NCBI GenBank assembly: GCA_019418605.1 | Contig: DYBN01000061.1 | Coordinates: forward strand, 1-64,000 | DNA from: Sutterella sp. | Lineage (GTDB): Bacteria; Pseudomonadota; Gammaproteobacteria; Burkholderiales; Burkholderiaceae_F | Direction: 5' to 3' | DNA length: 64,000 bases | Part shown: positions 46,661-56,041 of the stretch, piece after piece | Numbering within the stretch: position 1 is the stretch's first letter | How the letters are laid out: each line of letters starts with the position of its first letter | Notes under the pieces: model-generated | Database searches by the model: none | What the model was told of the DNA's origin: nothing | What the model saw: only the letters and a program-made list of their open reading frames with translations | Made by a program: the position numbers and the translations under genes

Positions 46661-48184
46661 CTAGCTCTCCGGGCGCATGGCGGGGAAGAGCAGCACGTCG
46701 CGGATCGTGGGAGCGTCGGTCAAGAGCATCACGAAGCGGTCGATGCCGATGCCGCAGCCAGCCGTCGGGGGGAGCCCATATTCCAAGGCGCGGATGAAGT
46801 CCGCGTCATAGAACATCGCCTCATCATCGCCGTGGCTCTTGGCGTCGGCCTGCGCCTGAAAGCGCCGCGCCTGGTCCTCGGGGTCGTTGAGCTCCGAAAA
46901 GCCGTTGGCGGTTTCTCGTCCGTAGATGAAAAGCTCAAAGCGCTCGGTCATCTCGGGGTCGGTGTCGGAGGCGCGCGCCAGGGGGCTCACCTCAACCGGG
47001 TAGTTGATGATGAAGGTGGGGTTGATGAGCTTGCTTTCGGCGACTTCCTCAAAGAGCGCCATCACAAGGGCGCCCAGGCCCACGTGATCGGGCTGCGGGG
47101 CGCCGAGGCGCTTGAGTTCGGCGCGCAAAAACGCCTCGTCCTTGAGGTTTTCCTCGGTGTACTTGGGCGCGTGCTTGAGGATGGCCTCCTGCGGGGTGAG
47201 CTTCTCAAAGGGCTTGGAGAGATCGATTTCGGTGCCCTGGTAGGTGACCTTTTCGCTGCCGGTTGCCTCGCGCGCGACGGTGCGCAGGAGCTCCTCGGTA
47301 AATTGCATCTGATCGCGGTACGTCCAGTACGTGGCGTAGAACTCGATCGTGGTGAATTCTGGATTGTGGCGCGTGTCGATGCCCTCGTTTCTAAAGCAGC
47401 GGTTCAATTCAAAGACGCGCTCAAAGCCGCCCACAACGAGGCGCTTTAAGTAGAGCTCGGGCGCAATGCGCAGGTACTGATCAATGTCGAGCGCATTGTG
47501 GTGCGTGATGAAGGGCTTTGCGTTGGCGCCGCCCGGAATCGGGTTGAGCATCGGCGTTTCGACTTCAACGAAGCGGTGCGCCTCCATGAACCGGCGGATG
47601 GCCGAGACGACCTTAAAGCGCGTCAGAAAGCGCGCGCGGCTCTCCTCGTTGATGATGAGGTCGGCGTAGCGCTGCCTATAGCGCGTCTCCGCGTCCGAGA
47701 GTCCCTTGTGCTTGTCGGGCAGCGGCCGAATGCTCTTTGTTAAAAGCCGCAGCTTCTTGACGCGCACCGAAAGCTCGCCCTTGTTGGTGCGAAAAAGGGT
47801 GCCCTCGGCCGCGACGATGTCGCCTAAGTCAAGCGTCTTGAAAAAGGCGTAGGTTTCGGGCCCCACGTCGTTGGCGCCGATGAAGTACTGCATGGTGCCC
47901 GTGAAGTCGCGCACGGTGGCAAAGCTTGCCTTGCCCATGACGCGCTTGAGCATCATGCGGCCCGAGACCGCCACGGCCGGGGCGGCCGCTTCGAGCTCTT
48001 CGCGGCTCATCGCACCGTACTTTTCGCGCAGGTCGCCGAACAAATCCTTGCGCACGAAGTCGTTGGGGTAGGCAACGCCCGTCTCGCGCAGGTGCGCAAG
48101 CTTGGCGCGGCGCTCGGCAATGATGTGGTTTTCCTCTTCGGCGGCCTGTGCGGCCGTCTGCTGCGTGGTTGCTTCTTCGCTCAT
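46661..48184 (-). CDS. lysS: Lysyl-tRNA synthetase, class II
   Basis: 507 aa. The OB-fold anticodon domain is N-terminal (about 60-170). Class II motifs are visible: motif 1 (RRFMEAHRFVEVETPML), motif 2 (RVFELNRCFRNEGIDTRHNPEFTTIEFY) and motif 3 (GCGIGIDRFVMLL). It lies 66 bases after prfB on the same strand, the usual prfB-lysS pairing. Confidence 0.97.
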   Translation of the reverse strand: MSEEATTQQTAAQAAEEENHIIAERRAKLAHLRETGVAYPNDFVRKDLFGDLREKYGAMSREELEAAAPAVAVSGRMMLKRVMGKASFATVRDFTGTMQYFIGANDVGPETYAFFKTLDLGDIVAAEGTLFRTNKGELSVRVKKLRLLTKSIRPLPDKHKGLSDAETRYRQRYADLIINEESRARFLTRFKVVSAIRRFMEAHRFVEVETPMLNPIPGGANAKPFITHHNALDIDQYLRIAPELYLKRLVVGGFERVFELNRCFRNEGIDTRHNPEFTTIEFYATYWTYRDQMQFTEELLRTVAREATGSEKVTYQGTEIDLSKPFEKLTPQEAILKHAPKYTEENLKDEAFLRAELKRLGAPQPDHVGLGALVMALFEEVAESKLINPTFIINYPVEVSPLARASDTDPEMTERFELFIYGRETANGFSELNDPEDQARRFQAQADAKSHGDDEAMFYDADFIRALEYGLPPTAGCGIGIDRFVMLLTDAPTIRDVLLFPAMRPES

Positions 48185-48249
48185 GTCCGGATCAAAAGTA
48201 AAAGAATTCGTAAAAAAGCGGTTGTCTTCTCGAGAGGGGCGTTTTTGGC

Positions 48250-49354
48250 TTAGACGCCCATCTTGAGGCTTGCCTCGATGAACTGATCGAGGTCGCCGTC
48301 GAGGACGGCGCCGGTGTTGCCGGTTTCGACATTGGTGCGCAAGTCCTTCACGCGGCTCTGATCGAGCACGTAGCTGCGGATTTGGTGGCCCCAGCCGATG
48401 TCGCTTTTGTTTTCCTCGATTTTTTCCTGCTCGGCCATGCGCTTTCTGAGCTCAAGGTCATAGAGCTTGGCCTTTAACTGGCGCAAAGCCTGCTCGCGGT
48501 TGTTGTGCTGGCTGCGGTCGTCCTGGCAGACCGTGACAATGCCCGTGGGAATGTGCGTGATGCGCACGGCCGATTCGGTCTTTTGAATGTGCTGGCCGCC
48601 CGCGCCCGAGGCGCGAAAGACGTCCACGCGCAGATCGGCGGGATTGATCGTGATTTCAATCGAGTCGTCGACTTCGGGGTAGACGAAAACCGAGGCAAAG
48701 GAGGTGTGGCGCCTTGCGTTGGCGTCAAAGGGGCTCTTTCGCACCAGCCGGTGAATGCCGGTTTCGGTGCGAAGCGTCCCGTAGGCCCACTGTCCCTCGA
48801 CATAGATCGTGCAGCCCTTGATGCCGGCAACGTCGCCTTCACTTTCTTCGGTGAGCTTGGCTTGAAAGCCCGCGCGCTCGGCGTAGCGCAGATACATGCG
48901 CTCGAGCATGCTCGCCCAGTCCTGGGCCTCGGTGCCGCCGGCGCCCGCCTGAATTTCGATGTAGCAGTTGGCGCTGTCCTGCGGGCGATTGAACATGCGC
49001 TTGAATTCGAGCTTCTCGACGTCGTGCGCGTAGCCCTCGACATCGCGGGCTACGGCTTCGGCCCCCGCCTCGTCGCCTTCTTCAACGGCCATCCCGAAAA
49101 GCTCTTTGGCGTCGGAAATGCCCGCTGCGAGCCGGCCGAAGGTGCCCACCAGGTCTTCAAGGAGCTTTTGCTCCTTGCTGATCTCCTGGGCGCGCTTGGG
49201 ATCGTTCCAGAGATCGGGATTTTCTACTTCGCGATTGACTTCCTCGAGCCGGCGCTGCTTGCGGTCGACGTCAAAGATACCCCCTAAGCTCAGCAAGACG
49301 GTGAGCCAGGTCGTCGCACAGATTGTTGATGTGATTGATGCGTTCAGCTTCCAT
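48250..49354 (-). CDS. prfB: Peptide chain release factor 2 (programmed +1 frameshift)
   Basis: Reads UGA and UAA stop codons. ATG 49354 (preceded by GGGAG) opens 27 codons ending ...LAELRGYL, then in-frame TGA at 49273-49271. The shift site AGGGGG-TATCTTTGAC is the classic one: an internal Shine-Dalgarno and a slippery CTT before TGA. After a +1 shift the frame continues DVDRKQRRLEE to 48250, giving 367 aa. The GGQ motif is in SGAGGQHIQKTESAVR, and the specificity tripeptide region follows the SPF pattern of RF2 (KSPFDA). The gene regulates itself: low RF2 favours the shift. Confidence 0.97.
49262..49286 (-). promoter_or_regulatory. RF2 programmed frameshift site
   Basis: Minus-strand AGGGGGTATCTTTGAC, base-for-base the form known from Escherichia coli prfB. 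The stop codon is 49273-49271. Confidence 0.95.
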
Positions 49355-49845
49355 GTGGCGCTCTCCCGGTGGGGAAACAGCAAAACGTGGGGAAAAACGA
49401 CGGAACTTCGGTGCGACGGCAGCCGAAGTTTCCAAGAAAACAATGGGATGCAGTGCCGTCTTGCGGCAGGGTCTGCACAAAGGCACGCATTATACCGGCT
49501 TGATCCTGTTCCTATTTTTTGGTTTCTGGCCCTTGAGCCTCATTGGGCGCGTGCTCCGGCGCATGAGCGCATGGCGGCAGCGAAACACGAGCGGCAGGAG
49601 AAAAAGTGAAGTCGGGCGGAAACGGCATCAGGTGAAGCATGTAAATTGGACGCATTTACAAACAGAAACAATTTTCATTTCCATTTTTTTGCTTTATGTG
49701 CGCACGCCGGCGCGTCGGCCGGCCATTGCCTTTCGAATGCGCACAAACCCTGATTCCGAGGGCTTGACAGACACGGGGAAAAGAGGGGTTCCCAAGCGTT
49801 GCCGCGGGGGGAAAGTGAGGGGAAAAAAGAGGAAAAGGCTATCAA

Positions 49846-49864
49846 GTGAATAAAAATCATTCTC
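49846..49864. promoter_or_regulatory. Fur-box-like site upstream of the TonB-dependent receptor
   Basis: I count 14 of 19 matches to GATAATGATAATCATTATC, in an AT-rich stretch about 100 bases before the receptor start. The remainder of the 609-base gap 49355-49963 shows no gene. Confidence 0.6.
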
Positions 49865-49963
49865 ATTTACAGATAGAATCGCCAGACATTTCGACGCGCC
49901 GGCCTCCGTCCCGAAGGACGGTTGGATTGTTTGGCCGGCGCGCTAACCAAAGGAACCGGATTC

Positions 49964-52094
49964 ATGACGACGATTCAACAACAAAAGACAGCAACGCAAC
50001 CAAGCCGTGCAGGGAAGCTTTCCCGTGCAGCGCTCGCTGCGCCTGTCGCACTTGCTGCTTGCGCCGCCTGGGCTGTCGAAGAGGGGGGGTTACACGGAGC
50101 TTGACACCTCGGTGGTGTCGGCTTCGGGTTACGCGCAGGACGTGCGCGAGGCGCCGGCGAGCGTCTCGGTGATCACCCGCGAGGAGCTCGAAAGCAAGCC
50201 GGTGACGGACTTGGGCAACGCCATCGGCGACGTGCCGGGCGTGGATATTGACACCACCAAGATGGGCAACAGCACGATCTCCATTCGCGGCTTTGACTCG
50301 GCCTATACGCTTTTGCTGATCGACGGGCGGCGTCAAAACGTCAGCACGGCCATGATGGACAACGGCTTTGACCCGTCGACCACATTTATTCCGCCTGTGG
50401 GCATGATCGAGCGCATCGAGGTCCTGCGCGGGCCGGCCTCGACGATCTGGGGGTCGGATGCCGTGGGCGGCGTGGTGAACGTCATCACCAAAAAGCACCC
50501 GAATGAACTCACGGGCAGCGTGACGCTCGAGGCCACCCTGCAGGAGCACAGCGAATACGGCAATCGGCAGGGCGCGAGCTTTTACTTCGGCATTCCGCTC
50601 ATTGAGGACCGCTTGTCGCTTACCCTGCGCGGGCGCTATCAAAAGCACGACGAGACTGAAATCATGGCGCCGCCCGATGCGTCGGGCGTTTCGAAGTACG
50701 CTTCGCACTCGCCCACCGAGGGCTATACCTCAAACATCGGCGGACGCGTGACCTGGACCTTGAATGAGGCCAATACGGTCTTTGCGGATTTGGATTTCTC
50801 GCGCTTTAAGGGCGGCTCGCTGCAAACGAGCAACCGCAGCATCCAGTCGCGCCGGTGGTATCACAAGTACAACGCCGTGGTGGGCCACGAGGGCGACTAT
50901 GGGTTCGGGAAGACCGACACCTACTTCATGTGGAACGAGCTTGCGCTCATGAAGACCAAGACCGACCGCAATGCGTGGTCGCCTGCGAGCGCCGCCTCGA
51001 GCGAAACCTCAGGCTCCTTTGGCGATCCGCTGAAGGTGTCGACCACCTACACGCTGGCCACGAAAACAGTGATGCCTTTTGACTTCGGCAGGTGGGGCGG
51101 CATGAACTTCACGGCGGGCATTGAAGGCAGCTACGAAGAGTACGAGGACCGGACGGCAACGGACGCCAACTCGCGCGGCCCCTTTGATCAGACGACGATG
51201 TCGGCTTTTGGCGAGGGCGAGTACTTCTTTAACGAAAACTGGAGCGCCACGGCAGGCGCCCGCGTGCACTGGAGCGACATCTTCGGCGCGCACCTCGCGC
51301 CGCGCGCATACCTCGTCTACAAGCCCCTGGCATGGCTGAGCTTTAAAGGCGGCGTTGCCGCCGGCTACAAGACGCCCAATGTCAAGCAGCTCTCAAGCGG
51401 CTTCTACGACGGCGTCGAAGTAGGCGACCGCACCTGGGGCAACCCGGATCTGCAGCCCGAGGAAAGCTGGAGCTACGAACTCTCGACGACCGTGGATGTC
51501 GGGCGTCTGGGACAGATCACGGTCGGCGGCTTTTACACCGACTTTAAAAATCTCATTTCGAGCGAGGAAGTGCCTGAGTACTGCACCTCGGGCAGCGGCA
51601 ACAGCTGCGACGAGCGCATGATCAACCACGGCAAGGTGGTGGCCAAGGGTATTGAGGTGCTCTTTCAAACGGCGCGCTTTTGGGGCTTTTCCATGACGGG
51701 CGGCTACACGCTCACCGACAGTGAAATCAAGGAAGGCCCCGATGCGGGCGAGCGTCCCAACGAGCTGCCGCGCCACAGCCTGCAGCTGCGGGTTGACTAC
51801 CAAAACGGCAACTTCAATGCCTACGTCAAGAGCAATTCGAAGTTCGACATGGTCTCCAACAACACCAAGTCGGGCCCGGGCGTCGGCGTGAAGTACAAGA
51901 ACTACACGTTGGTCGACGTGGGCGCAAGCTACCGCATTGCCAAGCACCACAAGATTGCGCTTGCGGTCAACAACGTGCTCGACAAAGACACCGTTCTCTG
52001 GGTCGACAAGGTGGGCGCGACCGGACAGGCCAACGCCTACCGGCAGTACTTCGACGGCCGCAACGTGTGGCTCTCCTACACCTATGACTTCTAA
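49964..52094 (+). CDS. TonB-dependent outer-membrane receptor (CirA/FepA-like), frame broken at a G7 tract
   Basis: Ferric-siderophore-type receptor, about 709 aa when in frame. ATG 49964 with AAAGGAACC upstream gives a signal peptide ending ALAACAAWA, then VEEGG. Loss of one G in the tract at 50083 would give VEEGGYTELDTSVVSASGY, including a likely TonB box. The plug domain (PASVSVITREEL, IGDVPGVDI, VLRGPASTIWGSDAVGGVVNVITKK) and a 22-strand-type barrel ending in YTYDF are intact from about 50090. It starts the iron-uptake island and has a Fur-box-like site upstream. As written the protein would not be made; phase variation, mutation or a sequencing error are all possible. Confidence 0.85.
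50083..50089 (+). repeat. Poly-G tract (G7) in the TonB-dependent receptor gene
   Basis: Seven G bases just after the predicted signal-peptide cleavage site. As given, the signal-peptide frame ends at TGA about 20 bases later; G6 or G9 would join it to the receptor frame. Confidence 0.75.
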
Positions 52095-52241
52095 CGGTTG
52101 GGCCTGACGCCCGGGAAGGAAGGCGCCGCCCTTCGGGCCGCGTGAAAAAAACAAAGCTCATTTTTCGCGCGCTCCGTGCGGGCGGCGCTCTTTGAACGCA
52201 TCACTTTTTAACCAACACTGCATCAGGGGGAGAACAGCGCC

Positions 52242-52664
52242 ATGGAACTCTTGAAGGAGAGCGTTGACTACATCGTGTTCGGCATTTTGGGACTGATGGG
52301 GTTTGTGACGGTCTGGCTTACCATCGAGCGGCTTCTTTTCATGCGGCGGCTCGACATGGGCCGCTACGCAAGCCGCGAGGAATTTGACGAAGCGCTCACC
52401 AACAACCTCACGACGCTTTACGTGATCTACTCGAATGCGCCCTACGTGGGGCTGCTCGGGACGGTCGTGGGCATCATGATCACCTTCTACGACATGGGGA
52501 CGGCCGGCACGATCAACGCCTCCGACATCATGACGGGCCTGTCGCTTGCCCTGAAGGCAACTGCGCTGGGGCTTGCCGTCGCCATCCCGACGCTCATCAT
52601 CTACAACGGCCTGCAGCGGCGCATCAATGTGCTCTCGGCGCGCTACAAGGAGCCGGCGGCATGA
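52242..52664 (+). CDS. exbB: ExbB, short-type TonB motor subunit
   Basis: 140 aa, the short ExbB form with three membrane helices. It shows the typical APYVGLLGTVVGIMITFYDMG and LALKATALGLAVAIPTLIIYN. With ExbD it turns proton flow into TonB movement. It is distinct from TolQ (221 aa). Overlaps exbD by 4 bases. Confidence 0.9.
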   Translation: MELLKESVDYIVFGILGLMGFVTVWLTIERLLFMRRLDMGRYASREEFDEALTNNLTTLYVIYSNAPYVGLLGTVVGIMITFYDMGTAGTINASDIMTGLSLALKATALGLAVAIPTLIIYNGLQRRINVLSARYKEPAA

Positions 52665-53059
52665 TCGAAATTCCCAAGAAGGAGCCCCTTAACATCGTCC
52701 CCTTCATCGACATCATGCTGGTGCTGCTGGCGATGGTGCTCTCGATTTCAACTTTCATTGCCAAGGGCGAAATTGCGGTGGAGCTGCCGAAGTCCCCCTC
52801 GTCGAGCACGGCAAGCACCGATTCCAACGCGCGCATGATTCAGGTCGACGGCGCAGGCGACATTTTCTTGGAAGGCCAAAAGGCCGATGCCGCGGCCCTG
52901 GAGCGCTTCATTGTCGAAACCCCGCGCGAGGAGCGCATTGTGCTGCGCATCGACAAAAACGCGCGCTTTGAGCACTTCATCGGCATCGTTGATCTCTTCA
53001 AGAAACACCAGCATGAGAATTTCACCATTGCCACGGAAAAAGCCGATGCCGCAGGATAA
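52661..53059 (+). CDS. exbD: ExbD, TonB motor subunit
   Basis: 132 aa with one membrane helix carrying the conserved Asp in NIVPFIDIMLVLLAMVLSI. The periplasmic domain follows. Overlaps exbB and tonB at both ends, so the three are translationally coupled. Confidence 0.92.
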   Translation: MIEIPKKEPLNIVPFIDIMLVLLAMVLSISTFIAKGEIAVELPKSPSSSTASTDSNARMIQVDGAGDIFLEGQKADAAALERFIVETPREERIVLRIDKNARFEHFIGIVDLFKKHQHENFTIATEKADAAG

Positions 53060-53918
53060 ATGCGCAGCAGACCGGCGGCGCATGCGGAGCTCCTTTGCGC
53101 TGGCCTGTGCGCTTTACGTGCCGCTTCTGGCGCTTGTTGCCTGGCGCACGCCCTCGCTTGCCTTTACGCCGGCTGGGCAAACGGCAACGGTGTCGATTTC
53201 CTTTGCGCAAATGAGCGGCGCAACTGCCGCCGCGGCCTTCGAGACGCCCGAGGGGGCCGAGCCCTTCAAAGAGCCTCTTGAGAGACCCCGGCCGCCGCAG
53301 CCTGAGCCCGAGGTCGAAGCAGTCCCGGAGCCCGACCCCAAACCCGACCCTGAATCCGACCCAACGCCCGAGCCGGAGCCCGAGCCTGTCATGCAGGAAA
53401 AGCCCAAGCCCGCTCCCGAGCCCAAGCCTGAGCCCAAACGCGAGCCGGTACGCAAAGAAACCCCACGGGCCAGGCCGCAGGCGCCCAAGCCCCCGGCGCA
53501 TGAGCAAGCCGCGCAACAGGCTGCCCAACAGCCTGCTCCGAGCGCATCTGCTCCCACTGACGTGACCGCTTCCCAACAGAGGGTCGGTGCGCCGACGGCA
53601 GGGGCGGCCAACGGCATGGCAACGCTTGTGTTTGGAGAAACCGACGATCCGTTCCTTGCGCAGGTCAAGCGCCGCGTGGAAGCCCACGTCAAGTACCCGC
53701 GCAAGGCGCGCATGATGCGCATGCAGGGCAAGGCGATCGTGCAGTTTGTTGTGGAAAAGGACGGCACGTTAAGAGAGCTTGAGCTCTACCGCTCCTCGGG
53801 GCACGAGCTGCTCGACAAGATGGCCGTGCACGCCATCCGCAAGGCGCAGCCCGAGTGGGGAACCCCTCAGTCGATCGTGCGGCTTCGGTTTCCGATTGCC
53901 TTTGAGCTCACGAGCTGA
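53046..53918 (+). CDS. tonB: TonB energy-transducing protein
   Basis: 290 aa. One N-terminal helix (FALACALYVPLLALVAW) is followed by a long Pro-Glu-Pro-Lys region (about 85-150) and a C-terminal TonB domain (YPRKARMMRMQGKAIVQFVVEKDGTLRELELYRSSGHELLDKMAV). It couples the ExbBD motor to outer-membrane receptors such as that at 49964. ATG 53046 overlaps the exbD end; the in-frame codon at 52887 lies inside exbD. Confidence 0.9.
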   Translation: MPQDKCAADRRRMRSSFALACALYVPLLALVAWRTPSLAFTPAGQTATVSISFAQMSGATAAAAFETPEGAEPFKEPLERPRPPQPEPEVEAVPEPDPKPDPESDPTPEPEPEPVMQEKPKPAPEPKPEPKREPVRKETPRARPQAPKPPAHEQAAQQAAQQPAPSASAPTDVTASQQRVGAPTAGAANGMATLVFGETDDPFLAQVKRRVEAHVKYPRKARMMRMQGKAIVQFVVEKDGTLRELELYRSSGHELLDKMAVHAIRKAQPEWGTPQSIVRLRFPIAFELTS

Positions 53919-53955
53919 TCAGCGCTCTGCGCGCTTTGGAGCGTGGAATTTGCGG

Positions 53956-53991
53956 CGGGAGAAAAACACGGCGCTGTTTGGTTTTCTCCCG
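53956..53991. terminator. Inverted repeat between convergent tonB and the siderophore-binding gene
   Basis: Perfect 10-bp stem CGGGAGAAAA / TTTTCTCCCG with a 16-base loop. The T-rich arm on either strand could serve as a terminator for both converging transcripts. Confidence 0.6.
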
Positions 53992-54073
53992 TGCAGCACT
54001 CCCGGCGTACAGGCGGGTTTCGCTGCGCTCCGGGAGTCGTATCGTTTGGCCCGCTTGTTGCAGGCCGCAGAGC

Positions 54074-55069
54074 TCAAGAGGGGCGCGCCGGGCTTGCCGC
54101 GGCAATGCCCAGCGCCTTTTCGACATCGGAAAACATGATGTCCATGGCCGAGACGCCGCCCTCGGCAAGGTACCAGGCCGCGGGCGTGAGATAGGCGATG
54201 CGGCCTTCTTTTTTGGCCTTCATTCGATTGACGAGGTCGTTGTTCAGAATGTCCTGCGCAAGCTTCGCGCCGGGCCGCGCGATGGCCGAGTCGCGATCGA
54301 GCACAAAGAAGTAGTCGGGATCGAGCTTGACTAAGAGCTCAAAGGAGCTCTCGTTGCCGTGATTGGCATTGGCCTCGGAGGCGACATTGACAAATCCGAA
54401 CTCGTTGCCGATGAGCGAGCAGCGTGCGGCGTTGCCAAGCAAATTGACGTGCGCGCTGGTGACGAGCCCCACAAGGGCCGTCTTGCCCCGGGCGGCTTCC
54501 CGGATGGCCGCAAGGCGCGTGGAAAAACCCATGATGTCGCGCCGTGCGTCTTCGGAGCGGTTAAAGATTTTGGCGAAGTTCATCAGGTTGGCTTCAAAAC
54601 TCTTGAGCGTGCCGATGCTGCGGTCGGTGGAGAGGTAGACCACGGGGGCGATGCGCGAGAGTTCCTTGTATTTCTTTGCCAGACGCCCGCTGATGAAGAT
54701 GATGTCCGGCTCGCTTGCCATCAGCCCCTCGAGGTCGAGCTCCTTTAAGGTGCCGATGTTTGCAACCCGGGGCGTTTTTTTGAAGTACTTCGCAAGATAG
54801 GGCACCGGCGTTGTCTGCGTCATTGCAACGATGCGCTCCGTCAGTCCCCAGTGATCGAGAATGTCAAGCGAGGCCATGTCGGCCACGGCGATGCGCTGAG
54901 GATTCAGGGGAACGTCCACGGAGGCCGCAAGCGAGCGCTCGTTTAACGTTGCCACGGTGATTGTTTTTTGCGCGGGCGCGGCAAACAACTTCATGGCGGG
55001 CGTCATGCAGAAAATGCCGCAGGCCGTTGCGGCGGCCGCAAAGGTGCGGCGGCTTAATGTGTGCGTCAT
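54074..55069 (-). CDS. Ferric-siderophore ABC transporter substrate-binding protein (CeuE/FatB-like)
   Basis: 331 aa periplasmic protein. The N-terminus MTHTLSRRTFAAAATACG has a twin-arginine-like start and ends near MKLFAAPA; a Cys within it could also be a weak lipobox. The binding fold shows RIAVADMASLDILDHWGL, SEPDIIFISGR and DYFFVLDRD, as in YclQ, FatB and CeuE. It is the last gene of the permease-permease-ATPase-binding protein order known from ceuBCDE. The substrate is probably a catecholate siderophore or its breakdown product (inference). Confidence 0.87.
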   Translation of the reverse strand: MTHTLSRRTFAAAATACGIFCMTPAMKLFAAPAQKTITVATLNERSLAASVDVPLNPQRIAVADMASLDILDHWGLTERIVAMTQTTPVPYLAKYFKKTPRVANIGTLKELDLEGLMASEPDIIFISGRLAKKYKELSRIAPVVYLSTDRSIGTLKSFEANLMNFAKIFNRSEDARRDIMGFSTRLAAIREAARGKTALVGLVTSAHVNLLGNAARCSLIGNEFGFVNVASEANANHGNESSFELLVKLDPDYFFVLDRDSAIARPGAKLAQDILNNDLVNRMKAKKEGRIAYLTPAAWYLAEGGVSAMDIMFSDVEKALGIAAASPARPS

Positions 55070-55202
55070 GAGTTCAAGGTGTTCCAAAAGGTGGGCGCGG
55101 CGCGAGGCTTGAAGCTTTTTGGAGAGCGAACTCAAACAAGGGAGCTGTTTGGCCCGAACAGGGGCAAGCCGGAGCCCTCGGCGCGCAGTGAAAAAAATCG
55201 TG

Positions 55203-55958
55203 TCAGTGAAAGATCGCCAGCGGCCGGCCGTCAATGCGATGAATCTCGAAGTCAACGCCATAGAGGTCCTTGAGCGTGTCTTTTGTCATCACCTCTTCAA
55301 CGGGCCCCCAGGCCGCGATGCGTCCGTCGGCGAAAGCGCAGATGTAGTCCGAATAAAAGGCGGCGAGGTTGATCTCATGGAGCACCAGGATCACGGTCTT
55401 GCCCAACTCGTCGCACAGACGCCGCACGAGCTTCATCATTTGCGCGGCGTGATAGATGTCGAGGTTGTTCGTGGGCTCGTCAAAGAGAATCACCTCGGTG
55501 TCTTGTGCCAGCACCATGGCAATGAGGGCGCGCTGGCGCTGACCGCCCGACATTTCGTCGATGAAGCGCTCGCGAAACTCTTCGAGCTCCATGTAGGCGA
55601 TCGCCCGGTCGATGATCTCGTGGTCTTTGGCCGTGAGATGCGTGCCGCTGTGCGGAAAGCGGCCGAAGGCCACCAGTTCGTGGACCGTGAGCTTCATCTG
55701 CAGGTTGTTGCTCTGCGTGAGAATCGCCAGATGTCGGGCAAGCTCCCTGCTTTTCCAGTCGAGCACGTCGCGCCCCTTGAAGTCAATGGTGCCGGCGCTG
55801 CGCGCGACAAGGCGCGCGAGCATCCCGAGCACCGTCGACTTGCCCGCGCCGTTGGGGCCGATCATGGAGATCACCTTGCGGGCAGGGAGTTCAAGCGAGA
55901 CGTCTTCAACGACCGTTTTCTCGCCGTAGGACTTCCGGAGATTGCGAATGTGGATCAT
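55203..55958 (-). CDS. Ferric-siderophore ABC transporter ATPase (CeuD/FepC-like)
   Basis: 251 aa. Walker A GPNGAGKS, signature MSGGQRQRALIAMVLAQD, Walker B VILFDEPTNNLD, and the switch His in LVLHEINLAA. It powers the two permeases encoded upstream. 83 bases separate it from the second permease and 133 from the binding protein. Confidence 0.93.
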   Translation of the reverse strand: MIHIRNLRKSYGEKTVVEDVSLELPARKVISMIGPNGAGKSTVLGMLARLVARSAGTIDFKGRDVLDWKSRELARHLAILTQSNNLQMKLTVHELVAFGRFPHSGTHLTAKDHEIIDRAIAYMELEEFRERFIDEMSGGQRQRALIAMVLAQDTEVILFDEPTNNLDIYHAAQMMKLVRRLCDELGKTVILVLHEINLAAFYSDYICAFADGRIAAWGPVEEVMTKDTLKDLYGVDFEIHRIDGRPLAIFH

Positions 55959-56041
55959 GCGTGTGTGAAAAACGAGTCGGAACGTTTAAAAAGAGCGAAA
56001 AAAGGGGGAATTGCGGCGCGCGGCGCAGCCTCGAGCCTTTC

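Noticed and set aside
50007..52094. Receptor starting at 50007
   Set aside because: The residues before GGYTELD in this frame are the signal-peptide DNA read in the wrong frame, with no ribosome-binding site.
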